Assembly (NCBI GenBank): GCA_964430335.1
Contig: CAYSEN010000010.1
Location: 1-32,982, forward strand
DNA from: SIBU01 sp964430335
Lineage (GTDB): Bacteria > Patescibacteriota > Minisyncoccia > Phycocordibacterales > SIBU01
Reading direction: 5' to 3'
DNA: 32,982 nucleotides
Shown here in pieces: positions 22,287 to 29,512 of the stretch. The notes beneath the pieces are model-generated. The model worked only from the letters and a program-made list of their open reading frames with translations. It was not told where the DNA came from and made no database searches. Made by a program: the position numbers and the translations under genes. Within the stretch, counting starts at the first letter, position 1. Each line of letters starts with the position of its first letter.

Positions 22287-23585
22287 TTAATTACTGACTC
22301 GCTCTATATCTACACCTACCGATCGAAGACGTTCCTCAATTCTTTCGTATCCGCGATCAACATAATGCACATTATTTATTACAGATCTTCCCTTAGCAAC
22401 TACTGCTGCCAAAATGTAAGCAAGTCCTGCTCTGATATCTGGTCCGTCTAATTCTCGTCCTTTAAGCGGGCTTCCACCTTGGATAGTCATCGTGTGCTTA
22501 CTCCATACGTTTAGCTTAGCACCCATTTTCACCAAATCCTCTGCGTAATTTAATCTTCCATCAAAAATAGTTTCGAATACAGTACTCTCACCGCTTACCT
22601 GAGTTAAGAAAACTGACATCGGAGCCTGCAGATCTGTTGGGAATCCCGGGTACTCGTGAGTAATTATACTTACTGACTTGAAATCAGTATTTTTAGAATT
22701 TGGTCCCGACTTAATGTTTATGAAATTCTCTCCTACGGTCACAGGAACTTTTGCTTGCTCTAAACTAAAAATTAAACTTTCCAAATGTTCTGGATTACAG
22801 TCGGTAACCGTAATGTCCTCTCCAGCTAGTGCTGCCAAAATAATAAAACTACCAGCTTCAATTCTGTCTGGAATAGTTTTAAAAACTTTTTTGTTTGAAG
22901 AAAGGAGACCGACACCTTTGATTGTAAGAGTTGGTGTTCCTATACCGGTAATTTTTGCTCCGCAGGAATTTAAAAACTCAGCAACATTTCCAATTTCTGG
23001 TTCCATGGCTGCATTCTTTATTATTGTTTCCCCCTCAGCCAAGACTGCGGCCATCATGACTGTTTCTGTAACCGTGTGGCTTGGAACTCGAAGAAAAATT
23101 TCAGCACCATGAAGTTTTTTGGATTTTGATTTCATTCTGTATATTTCAGAATCGAAAAAAACTTCCGCTCCCATTTTTTGAAAAGCAGAAACAAACATAT
23201 CGACAGGTCTTTCTCCCAAAACACAACCTCCGGGATGAGGCAAAGAGACTTCCCCAAAACGTGCGAGCAGTGGACCCATGAAAAGAGTTGAGGCTCTCAT
23301 TTTTTTCGCCAAGTCAACATTGATATCAGTCGAATTAATTTTGTTTGCATCGATTTTCCACGAATGTGTTCCCGTTCTTTCAATTTCGGCTCCCAATTTT
23401 TTGACAATTTCGGATGCGCTTTCGATATCCTGAATATATGGAATATTCTCCAAAGTCACTTCGTCTTTAAAAAGAATGGTACTAGCAAAAGCAGGCAGTG
23501 CAGCATTTTTTGCACCATAAACAGGAATGACACCTTTTAGGCGCTTTTTTCCCTGTTGTCCCTTAATCAGAAAAATATCCTTCAT
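22287..23585 (-). CDS. murA: UDP-N-acetylglucosamine 1-carboxyvinyltransferase
   Basis: 432 residues, normal length. It adds enolpyruvate to UDP-GlcNAc, the first committed step of peptidoglycan precursor synthesis. The start GAKNAALP (24-31) carries the substrate-binding Lys-Asn pair (K26, N27). The catalytic Cys is kept (C121 in HPGGCVLGERPVD), so the enzyme should be fosfomycin-sensitive unless other changes matter. FPTDLQAPMSVF and the late DIRAGLAYILAA are also typical. It is the first gene of the long minus-strand cluster, divergent from the PEGA-type gene. The 122-nt divergent gap must hold its promoter. Confidence 0.97.
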   Translation of the reverse strand: MKDIFLIKGQQGKKRLKGVIPVYGAKNAALPAFASTILFKDEVTLENIPYIQDIESASEIVKKLGAEIERTGTHSWKIDANKINSTDINVDLAKKMRASTLFMGPLLARFGEVSLPHPGGCVLGERPVDMFVSAFQKMGAEVFFDSEIYRMKSKSKKLHGAEIFLRVPSHTVTETVMMAAVLAEGETIIKNAAMEPEIGNVAEFLNSCGAKITGIGTPTLTIKGVGLLSSNKKVFKTIPDRIEAGSFIILAALAGEDITVTDCNPEHLESLIFSLEQAKVPVTVGENFINIKSGPNSKNTDFKSVSIITHEYPGFPTDLQAPMSVFLTQVSGESTVFETIFDGRLNYAEDLVKMGAKLNVWSKHTMTIQGGSPLKGRELDGPDIRAGLAYILAAVVAKGRSVINNVHYVDRGYERIEERLRSVGVDIERVSN

Positions 23586-23707
23586 AATATGGGTATTCTA
23601 AGGCTTTATTATGTTTTTTACAACGGACATTAAAATCGCTTGAATTTGATATTTGGCCATGAATTTACATTGAAGTTTTATTCTTTTTATGTAACATATA
23701 AAACTAA

Positions 23708-24583
23708 ATGGAACCGAAAATTTTAGAGGACAAATTTAACAAAATATACGCCATAATGTGGGGTATTTGTCTCTTGGTTGGCATCATTTCTATTATTTTA
23801 TACAAATCAGGATACAGACTATCGAAACACCTCACTCCAGTAAAAACCGGAGCAATCGAGATCACATCCAATGAAACAGATTTAAAAATTTTTCTAAATA
23901 ACAGAGAAAAGAATTTAGTTTCAAAGGACGGCGTTTATTCTATTCCAAAAATTACTCCAGGGGTTCATTCTGTGATAGTTGATAAAAAAGGATATTGGCC
24001 GTGGACCAAAACTTTTTCTGTGGTAGAAAATGAAATTAGAAAACTCTACGTATTTACTTTTCCAACCGATGGAATTAAAACAAAAGTTCTAGACCGTAAT
24101 TCAAAAGAATACAGTTACGCACTGAAAAAAATCGAAGACGAGAAACTGCCAGAAATGTACTACTCTGCAAATGAAAAACCCGACGACAGATCTTTGAGGT
24201 CGTGGATAGACGAATTCGCACCAGACAAAAAAATATCAAAAGACCAATCGACCGCTTTGTATGTAGAGGGCGACACAATCTACGTAGCGTGGATTTCAGA
24301 AACCGATGCTCCACCACATTATTTTTGTCAGGAAAATTCGTGCAAATTAAAAATGCCTATAATCATCCCAAACAAAACGATTAAAAGTGTGACATTTTAT
24401 AAAGACAGAAATGATGTAATCCTATTCGCTTCAGACAGTGCTATTTATGCTATTGAAGTTGATTCTGAAGGAACACAAAATTTTCAGCCAATTTATAAAG
24501 GCGATGACCCGTATTTCTTTGAGGATTCAGAAGGCACACTATATATTAAAGAACAAAATAACATAAAAAGTGCTAATCTTTAG
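23708..24583 (+). CDS. Membrane-anchored PEGA-like domain protein
   Basis: 291 residues. One helix (residues 13-34, IYAIMWGICLLVGIISIILY) anchors the protein, with the rest outside. Residues 46-106 match the PEGA pattern: GAIEITSNETDLKIFLNN, VSKDGVYSIPKITPGVHSV and DKKGYWPWTKTFSV. The remaining part looks like repeated beta strands of a propeller-like or sensor region (TIYVAWISE, SVTFYKDRNDVILFA, DPYFFEDSEGTLYI). Two Cys (in FCQENSCK) could form a disulfide. It lies 2 nt upstream of priA, the same order I recall from other Patescibacteria. PEGA domains occur in surface-layer proteins. Function unknown. Confidence 0.75.
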   Translation: MEPKILEDKFNKIYAIMWGICLLVGIISIILYKSGYRLSKHLTPVKTGAIEITSNETDLKIFLNNREKNLVSKDGVYSIPKITPGVHSVIVDKKGYWPWTKTFSVVENEIRKLYVFTFPTDGIKTKVLDRNSKEYSYALKKIEDEKLPEMYYSANEKPDDRSLRSWIDEFAPDKKISKDQSTALYVEGDTIYVAWISETDAPPHYFCQENSCKLKMPIIIPNKTIKSVTFYKDRNDVILFASDSAIYAIEVDSEGTQNFQPIYKGDDPYFFEDSEGTLYIKEQNNIKSANL

Positions 24584-24585
24584 TC

Positions 24586-26484
24586 ATGTTCCTAATAGAA
24601 GTCATACCAATAGCAAGAGGTATCACAAAGGAAGCCCTTTCGTATTTTTCCAGTAGTGACATTAAAGCTGGCTCCCTTGTAACTATTCCAATAAGAAAAA
24701 AAACCATTTCTGCGCTTGTGATTTCATCGGCTGACGCTTCTTTAGAAAAAACTTCTATAAAATCTTCTGATTTTTCAATGAGGAAAATCAGCGAATTTAA
24801 ATCAGACAATTTTCTATCAGACGAATTTATGAGAGCTGTAAAATCAACCGCACTTTTTTCAGCCGGCTCCGTGGGTAGTGTACTTAACCTACTTATTCCG
24901 AAAATAATTCTTGAAAACACTACACAAAAAATTGGAGCACCAAAAAAAATAGAAAAAAGTGGCGTCTTCGATAAATTAGCTCTTCAAGCTGAGGACGAGG
25001 AAAGATTCGCGACCTATCGAAGTTTGGTCCGAGAAGAATTCGCTAAAAAGAAATCGGTATTTATCTGTTTGCCCACCGCAGAAGAAGTAAAAAATCTGTC
25101 TTCCCTCCTACCAAAAGGAATAGAAGATTACACTTACGCTTTTTACAACTCGCTCACTAAAAAAAAGATGATCGATCTTTGGGAGAAAGCGTCCTCAGAC
25201 GAGCATCCAATATTAGTCATTGCTACTGCCCCATTCTTTGCTCTGTGTAGAGAAGATTTGGGAACGATAATAATTGAAAACGAAAGCTCCAGATCATACA
25301 AATTGCCGATTCGACCTTATCTAGACGTTAGGGTTTTTGCAGAATATTTTGCAAAGGAATGTAACATTAGAATTATTTTTGGAGACACACTACTTAGAAC
25401 CGAAACTATTTACAGAGTAAAACAAGGTGAAGTAGCCGAACTCTCGCCACTAAAATTCAGATCTCTGTCGCCTGCCCTAAGCACTGTAATTGATATGAGC
25501 AATTACAAAAAAACTGGTAATGGAAAATTTGAAACCATAAGTCCTGAATTGGAAAACCTCATCAAGCAATCACAAACCAAAAATCAAAATCTTTTTATCT
25601 TTGCAGGTCGTCGTGGTTTCGCACCTCAAACTGTTTGCGGAGATTGCGGAACAATCGTTCTTTGTAGTCGTTGTAAATCACCGATCACACTCCACCTCGC
25701 GAAACAAGATTTTAGTGAACACAATTTCTTTTTCTGTCACAACTGTGGCGAACAAAGAAACGCTGAGGAAAGATGTGCGAAATGCCAAAGCTGGAAATTA
25801 TTACCTCTCGGAATTGGAATCGAACTGATCTCAGACGAAATCAAAAGAAAAATTCCTAACATTAAAATATTTCGAGTAGATAAAGATAGCACCAACACAA
25901 AAATAAAAGCTGAAAAGGTAGTGGAAGAATTCTACTCATCACCAGGAAGCATCTTAATTGGTACTGAAATGGTTTTCTCCTATCTTGATAAAAAAATCGG
26001 CAATACCGCAGTGGCCTCACTCGACGCTATGTTTTCACTTCCAGACTTTAGAATCCATGAGAAGATTTTACACATCTTGATAAAAATCAGATCATTAGCT
26101 GAAGCAAATTTTGTCGTACAGACCAGAATTCCAAATGAAAAAATTTTGGATTATGCAGTAAAAGGAAATTTGATGGATTTTTACCGTGAGGAAATCCAAG
26201 CAAGAGAATCATTCAGATATCCACCTTTCACAACTCTCATTAAGGTTTCTCTATCAGGTCAAAAGGAAGCGGTTGAAAAAGAAACTGACAAATTGAGCGA
26301 ATTTTTTAAGCCGTTTGATTCGATTACTTTTCCTGCATTTATTGAGGAATCAAAGGGATCGTATACTATGCACACACTTATTAGATTAAAAAGAGGTGCT
26401 TGGATTAACCCCGATTTGCTACAAAAACTGCTATCACTTTCACCGCAATTTAAAATCGTTGTTGAGCCGGAAAGTTTGCTCTAA
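24586..26484 (+). CDS. priA: Primosomal protein PriA, helicase motifs lost
   Basis: 632 residues. PriA reloads the replisome at stalled forks. The DNA-binding N-terminus (VIPIARG, GSLVTIPIRKKTISALVIS) and the eight-Cys zinc region are kept: C351/C354, C360/C363, C384/C387, C397/C400. GRRGFAP (341-347) and ILIGTEM (456-462) are also visible. The Walker A motif GVTGSGKTE is absent; LALQAEDEER stands in that area. The Walker B DEEH is ENES (231-234), and the last helicase motif QVAGRAGR is replaced by IKIRSLAE. So it is a non-helicase scaffold, assuming the family alignment is right. It probably forms an operon with the PEGA-type gene, and a GC-rich insertion now lies between it and def. Confidence 0.9.
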   Translation: MFLIEVIPIARGITKEALSYFSSSDIKAGSLVTIPIRKKTISALVISSADASLEKTSIKSSDFSMRKISEFKSDNFLSDEFMRAVKSTALFSAGSVGSVLNLLIPKIILENTTQKIGAPKKIEKSGVFDKLALQAEDEERFATYRSLVREEFAKKKSVFICLPTAEEVKNLSSLLPKGIEDYTYAFYNSLTKKKMIDLWEKASSDEHPILVIATAPFFALCREDLGTIIIENESSRSYKLPIRPYLDVRVFAEYFAKECNIRIIFGDTLLRTETIYRVKQGEVAELSPLKFRSLSPALSTVIDMSNYKKTGNGKFETISPELENLIKQSQTKNQNLFIFAGRRGFAPQTVCGDCGTIVLCSRCKSPITLHLAKQDFSEHNFFFCHNCGEQRNAEERCAKCQSWKLLPLGIGIELISDEIKRKIPNIKIFRVDKDSTNTKIKAEKVVEEFYSSPGSILIGTEMVFSYLDKKIGNTAVASLDAMFSLPDFRIHEKILHILIKIRSLAEANFVVQTRIPNEKILDYAVKGNLMDFYREEIQARESFRYPPFTTLIKVSLSGQKEAVEKETDKLSEFFKPFDSITFPAFIEESKGSYTMHTLIRLKRGAWINPDLLQKLLSLSPQFKIVVEPESLL

Positions 26485-26604
26485 ATTGAACATTTTTAAT
26501 GTTTTAACTCATATTGACATTTATCCATAAAAATGGTAGTTTTTTCCTCAGTAAAACTGAACCCCGCTGGCTCTAAAACCAGCAAAACAAGACCCGATTC
26601 AAAC

Positions 26605-27291
26605 ATGAAAGAACAACTACAAGACGCGGATTTCCTGGCGCTGATCATTCCGGAGATGGTCGGCCTCGGTTTTGCACACATTTCGACGGTCACTGTGGAT
26701 CAAAATCGGGACGGCTTCCGCTACCACGTTGAAGCCAATGAGGCCAGGTCCACGACCTTCCTGTTCCACACCCGCGGCACAGCCTTTGCGGTCGCCCTGC
26801 AGTACACGGAGTACACTGACCGAGATGGCTACAACGGCCACTGGAAAGTGCTACTTTTCCTCCAGTTTAAGGACTACGGAACCCTGCTTCGCGAAAATCG
26901 TCATTGGCTCGACGCCCCAGATCACGAGACGCGTGGCGACATGCCACTCCTCGGGTCCACCCCTTTCGAACTCCATGGATTCGAGAGAAGTTCCGGCAGA
27001 ACAGAGGGCGACTACTGGCTCGTTGAATTTTCAAGCCGGCGCGTCGCCGAACTTCCGAACCTTGTGGCCAAAAGCGTTGAAGCTGGCTACAAGATACTGC
27101 AACGCTATTTGACCCGAACGTTTGACAGGCTGTGCCTTAGCGACATCGTACCCTACTACACCTTCGGCGGTGAATATGGTTCAGTGGAAAGCGGCCGTCT
27201 CGAGCAGTATGTCGGGCATCAGCTCGACACGACGTACATAAATATGGCTCTGCGGACACCGAAACGTCGGGTAGCGAGGATGGCGGCATAA
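26605..27291 (+). CDS. GC-rich orphan gene, unknown function
   Basis: 228 residues from the ATG at 26605; an in-frame ATG at 26533 would add 24 residues. I prefer the inner start because the composition changes there and a TTGACA box (26514-26519) lies at promoter distance. The protein is soluble, with no signal peptide or helix; it has Trp/Tyr/Phe-rich segments (GHWKVLLFLQFKDYG, DYWLVEFSSRR) and ends in basic residues (TPKRRVARMAA). No family recognised. GC content and codon use differ sharply from priA and def on both sides. It has its own terminator and a 17-bp inverted repeat behind it. This looks like an inserted cassette in the priA-def-fmt group. Confidence 0.7.
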   Translation: MKEQLQDADFLALIIPEMVGLGFAHISTVTVDQNRDGFRYHVEANEARSTTFLFHTRGTAFAVALQYTEYTDRDGYNGHWKVLLFLQFKDYGTLLRENRHWLDAPDHETRGDMPLLGSTPFELHGFERSSGRTEGDYWLVEFSSRRVAELPNLVAKSVEAGYKILQRYLTRTFDRLCLSDIVPYYTFGGEYGSVESGRLEQYVGHQLDTTYINMALRTPKRRVARMAA

Positions 27292-27301
27292 GGATTTTCA
27301 A

Positions 27302-27337
27302 GCCCGGCAAGCAAAGCTTGCCGGGCCTTTTATTTTT
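27302..27337 (+). terminator. Intrinsic terminator of the GC-rich orphan gene
   Basis: GCCCGGCAAG and CTTGCCGGGC pair around CAAAG, followed by CTTTTATTTTT. It lies 10 nt after the stop codon. The orphan transcript should not run into def. Confidence 0.95.
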
Positions 27338-27340
27338 CCG

Positions 27341-27375
27341 TCGAGGTTCAACCTTTCTGCAAGGTTGAACCTCGA
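27341..27375. repeat. Perfect 15-bp inverted repeat between the orphan gene and def
   Basis: TCGAGGTTCAACCTT, loop TCTGC, then AAGGTTGAACCTCGA. A C-G and a G-U pair extend the stem to 17 bp. There is no T tract, so it is not a terminator by itself; it may mark the edge of the inserted cassette. Confidence 0.9.
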
Positions 27376-27395
27376 TGAGCCATTTCGAAAGAATT

Positions 27396-27424
27396 TTGCC
27401 AATTTAGTAACCACAGGTTACAAT
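27396..27424 (+). promoter_or_regulatory. Promoter of def with a leaderless start
   Basis: TTGCCA (27396-27401), a 17-nt spacer and TACAAT (27419-27424). Counting six bases past the -10 box puts the transcription start on the A of the ATG at 27431, so the mRNA would have no leader. Confidence 0.7.
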
Positions 27425-27430
27425 ATTTTT

Positions 27431-27982
27431 ATGGTACCTATAGTCCAAAAAGACAACGAAATCCTTAGAAAAGTAGCCAAAGAGGTGGCTATTTCTGATA
27501 TTGGTAGCCCAAAAATTAAGAAAATCCTATCCGACATGAAAATCGCACTAGATTCTCAGGAAGATGGTGTGGCTATTGCAGCGCCTCAAATCGGTGTATC
27601 GCTTAGGATCTTCGTTGTTTCTGAAAAAGCACTAGATATTCCAGATAAGAAGGAAGATAGAAAAAAGAGAGTAAAAGATCCTAAAAAAGTTTACGGTCAC
27701 ATTACCTACATAAATCCTGTAATCACCAAAATATCCAAAGACAAATCCTTGATGGAAGAAGGCTGTTTGAGTGTAAGATACGCCTATGGAAAAGTCGATC
27801 GATCAGAAAAAGCCACAGTGAAGGCGTACGATGAAAACGGTAAATTGTTCACTAAGGGGGCAAGTGGACTTATGGCACAAATTTTCCAACACGAGACCGA
27901 CCACCTAAACGGAGTTCTTTTCGTCGATAAGGCAATCGATGTCAAAGAAATTCCGCCTGAAAAAGAGAGCCAAAAATCCTAA
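27431..27982 (+). CDS. def: Peptide deformylase
   Basis: 183 residues from the ATG at 27431; the longer reading from 27365 runs through the promoter and is unlikely. It removes the formyl group from new proteins. All three motifs are present: GVAIAAPQIG (46-55), EGCLSV (110-115, metal ligand Cys112) and QHETDHLNG (153-161, metal ligands His154 and His158, catalytic Glu155). A Lys-rich insertion lies between the first two (DKKEDRKKRVKDPKK). fmt follows after 40 nt, so formylation and deformylation are paired. It probably once followed priA directly. Confidence 0.95.
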   Translation: MVPIVQKDNEILRKVAKEVAISDIGSPKIKKILSDMKIALDSQEDGVAIAAPQIGVSLRIFVVSEKALDIPDKKEDRKKRVKDPKKVYGHITYINPVITKISKDKSLMEEGCLSVRYAYGKVDRSEKATVKAYDENGKLFTKGASGLMAQIFQHETDHLNGVLFVDKAIDVKEIPPEKESQKS

Positions 27983-28022
27983 TCTAAACTAACTCTTTTT
28001 TATTATTCTCATATTTTAAATA

Positions 28023-28892
28023 ATGATTCAAAACCCTATTTCAGCTATTTTTTTTGGTACGCCCGATACTTCCGTTGAAATTTTTGACTATCTATTAAAA
28101 TCTGGAATTAAGCCAAAATTTGTTGTTACAAATCCCGACAAACCTCAGGGCAGAAAGATGATCATTACCCCATCCCCTGTAAAAAATTGGGCAATTAAAA
28201 ATGAACTAGAGGTCCTACAGCCTGAAAATCTAAAAGGAGAGGAAATAGAAAAAATACTTAAAGAAGCCGGTTGCGACGTGTTTATTGTAGTAGCCTACGG
28301 CGGTATTATTCCGAAAAAAATTCTTAGCCTGCCAAAACACGGTACGCTAAACGTCCACTATTCCCTGCTACCAAAATACCGCGGAGCCTCACCTGTCGAA
28401 TCTCAAATTCTAAACGACGATAAAGATCTTGGGATTTCTATCATGCAAATCGACGAGAAAATGGACCACGGACCGATTATTGCTACAGAAAAATTGGAAT
28501 CGAGCTTTTTTAATTGGCCACCTGACACACTCTCCCTAAGACAAAAATACAATGAGATTGCAGGAAAATTACTCGCAAATATATTACCTAAATGGATAAA
28601 GGGCGATATAAAAGCCGTGGACCAAAATCACGACGTGGCTACATACACGAAAAAAATAAACTCTGAAGACAGGCTGATTGACTTAAACGAGGACGCCTAC
28701 AAAAACCTTCTTAAGATTCAAGCTTTTAAAACTTGGGGGACCTACTTTTTTTCGGAAAGAAACGGTAAAAAAATTCGAGTCAATATTAAAGAGGCCGAAA
28801 TAAAAGACGGCAAGCTTCTCATTAAAAAAGTTGTTCCTGAGGGGAAAAAGGAAATGACTTACGAAGAATTTCTAAGAGGACAGAAAAACTAA
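28023..28892 (+). CDS. fmt: Methionyl-tRNA formyltransferase
   Basis: 289 residues, slightly short of the usual 310. It formylates Met on the initiator tRNA. IFFGTPDTSVEIF (9-21) and VTNPDKPQGRKM open the formyl-folate domain, the signature NVHYSLLPKYRGASPVES is complete, and GISIMQIDEKMDHGPII follows. The C-terminal domain (WGTYFFSERNGKKIRVNI) is reduced. The gene follows def. Its stop codon overlaps by 4 nt the stop of a small minus-strand gene, so transcription meets head-on there. No terminator hairpin was seen between the two. Confidence 0.95.
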   Translation: MIQNPISAIFFGTPDTSVEIFDYLLKSGIKPKFVVTNPDKPQGRKMIITPSPVKNWAIKNELEVLQPENLKGEEIEKILKEAGCDVFIVVAYGGIIPKKILSLPKHGTLNVHYSLLPKYRGASPVESQILNDDKDLGISIMQIDEKMDHGPIIATEKLESSFFNWPPDTLSLRQKYNEIAGKLLANILPKWIKGDIKAVDQNHDVATYTKKINSEDRLIDLNEDAYKNLLKIQAFKTWGTYFFSERNGKKIRVNIKEAEIKDGKLLIKKVVPEGKKEMTYEEFLRGQKN

Positions 28893-29047
28893 TTTATATC
28901 TAAGTAGGTTACTTGTGTTAGTCTGTTGTCGTAATCAATCTTTTCAAGCGCCTTGTTTGAAACGTAGTAAACGGTCGATGCCAGTACAGTAATGCCTAAC
29001 AAAAAAACCATCGAAATATTAGTACTAAAACTGGTTTTTAGGTTCAT
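28889..29047 (-). CDS. 52-residue single-span membrane protein
   Basis: Read on the minus strand from the ATG at 29047, it encodes MNLKTSFSTN, then a hydrophobic helix (ISMVFLLGITVLASTVYYV, residues 11-29) and a polar tail (ALEKIDYDNRLTQVTYLDIN). It is short, but the order of a basic start, a single helix and a clean polar tail looks like a real gene. It lies 21 nt downstream of hpf on the same strand, so it could be cotranscribed with it. It is convergent with fmt and overlaps its stop by 4 nt. No family recognised. Confidence 0.55.
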   Translation of the reverse strand: MNLKTSFSTNISMVFLLGITVLASTVYYVSNKALEKIDYDNRLTQVTYLDIN

Positions 29048-29068
29048 GTTATGGACGCGAGTCCAAAA

Positions 29069-29434
29069 TTATCTATAAAACTTTCTCAACATCTCCTTCA
29101 ATTTCTGACCACTCCTCCTCACAATCGAAAACCTCTTACCTTTAAATGAAGCGAGTTCATGATTGATCTCATCTTTCATGTCATCTATAGCGGAAAACAA
29201 ATCAGGTCTTTCAGAGACAGCTCTTAGAGTTCTTCCACCAACATTTATATTGATTTCTGCTCGGAAGATATCTCCTGCGTTGTGGTGCTTAGTAGTTCTA
29301 CCTAATTCGACATCGACAATATATGATTCTTTATCCTCTGGTAAGAATTTTTCAATACCATCAATCCTCTTATTTAAATAATCTGATATTTCCGAAGTAA
29401 TACTTAGAGACGTACCTTTTAGATTTATTTTCAT
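29069..29434 (-). CDS. hpf: Ribosome hibernation promoting factor, short form
   Basis: 121 residues, the RaiA/HPF fold in the short version without the long C-terminal dimerisation domain. It binds near the mRNA channel of the small subunit and keeps ribosomes idle under starvation. Typical parts are LKGTSLSITSEISDYLNKR, DVELGRTTKHHNAGDIF, AEININVGGRTLRAV and DLFSAIDDMKDEINHEL. The basic tail (KRFSIVRRSGQKLKEMLRKFYR) is a little longer than in the shortest forms. An extended -10 element is placed so that the transcript starts on the first base of the ATG at 29434. A small membrane protein gene follows. Confidence 0.92.
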   Translation of the reverse strand: MKINLKGTSLSITSEISDYLNKRIDGIEKFLPEDKESYIVDVELGRTTKHHNAGDIFRAEININVGGRTLRAVSERPDLFSAIDDMKDEINHELASFKGKRFSIVRRSGQKLKEMLRKFYR

Positions 29435-29440
29435 ATAATT

Positions 29441-29449
29441 ATTATACCA
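29441..29449 (-). promoter_or_regulatory. Extended -10 promoter of hpf with a leaderless start
   Basis: On the minus strand TGG-TATAAT, with the -10 hexamer at 29441-29446. Six bases further is the A of the ATG at 29434. There is no clear -35 box, as expected for an extended -10. A second TATAAT lies about 40 nt further upstream. Confidence 0.6.
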
Positions 29450-29512
29450 AATAACTTCTAAATATGTTACTTAGATTATAAACCAATAAGGCTATTTAAA
29501 CACTAGACAAAA

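Noticed and set aside
23586..23707. Promoters in the murA/PEGA-gene divergent gap
   Set aside because: TTGAAG and TATAAA boxes exist, but their spacing (21 nt) is outside the usual range; no convincing pair was found.
27365..27430. N-terminal extension of def from the upstream ATG
   Set aside because: It would put the palindrome and the TTGCCA/TACAAT promoter inside the coding region; the ATG at 27431 gives a normal deformylase start.
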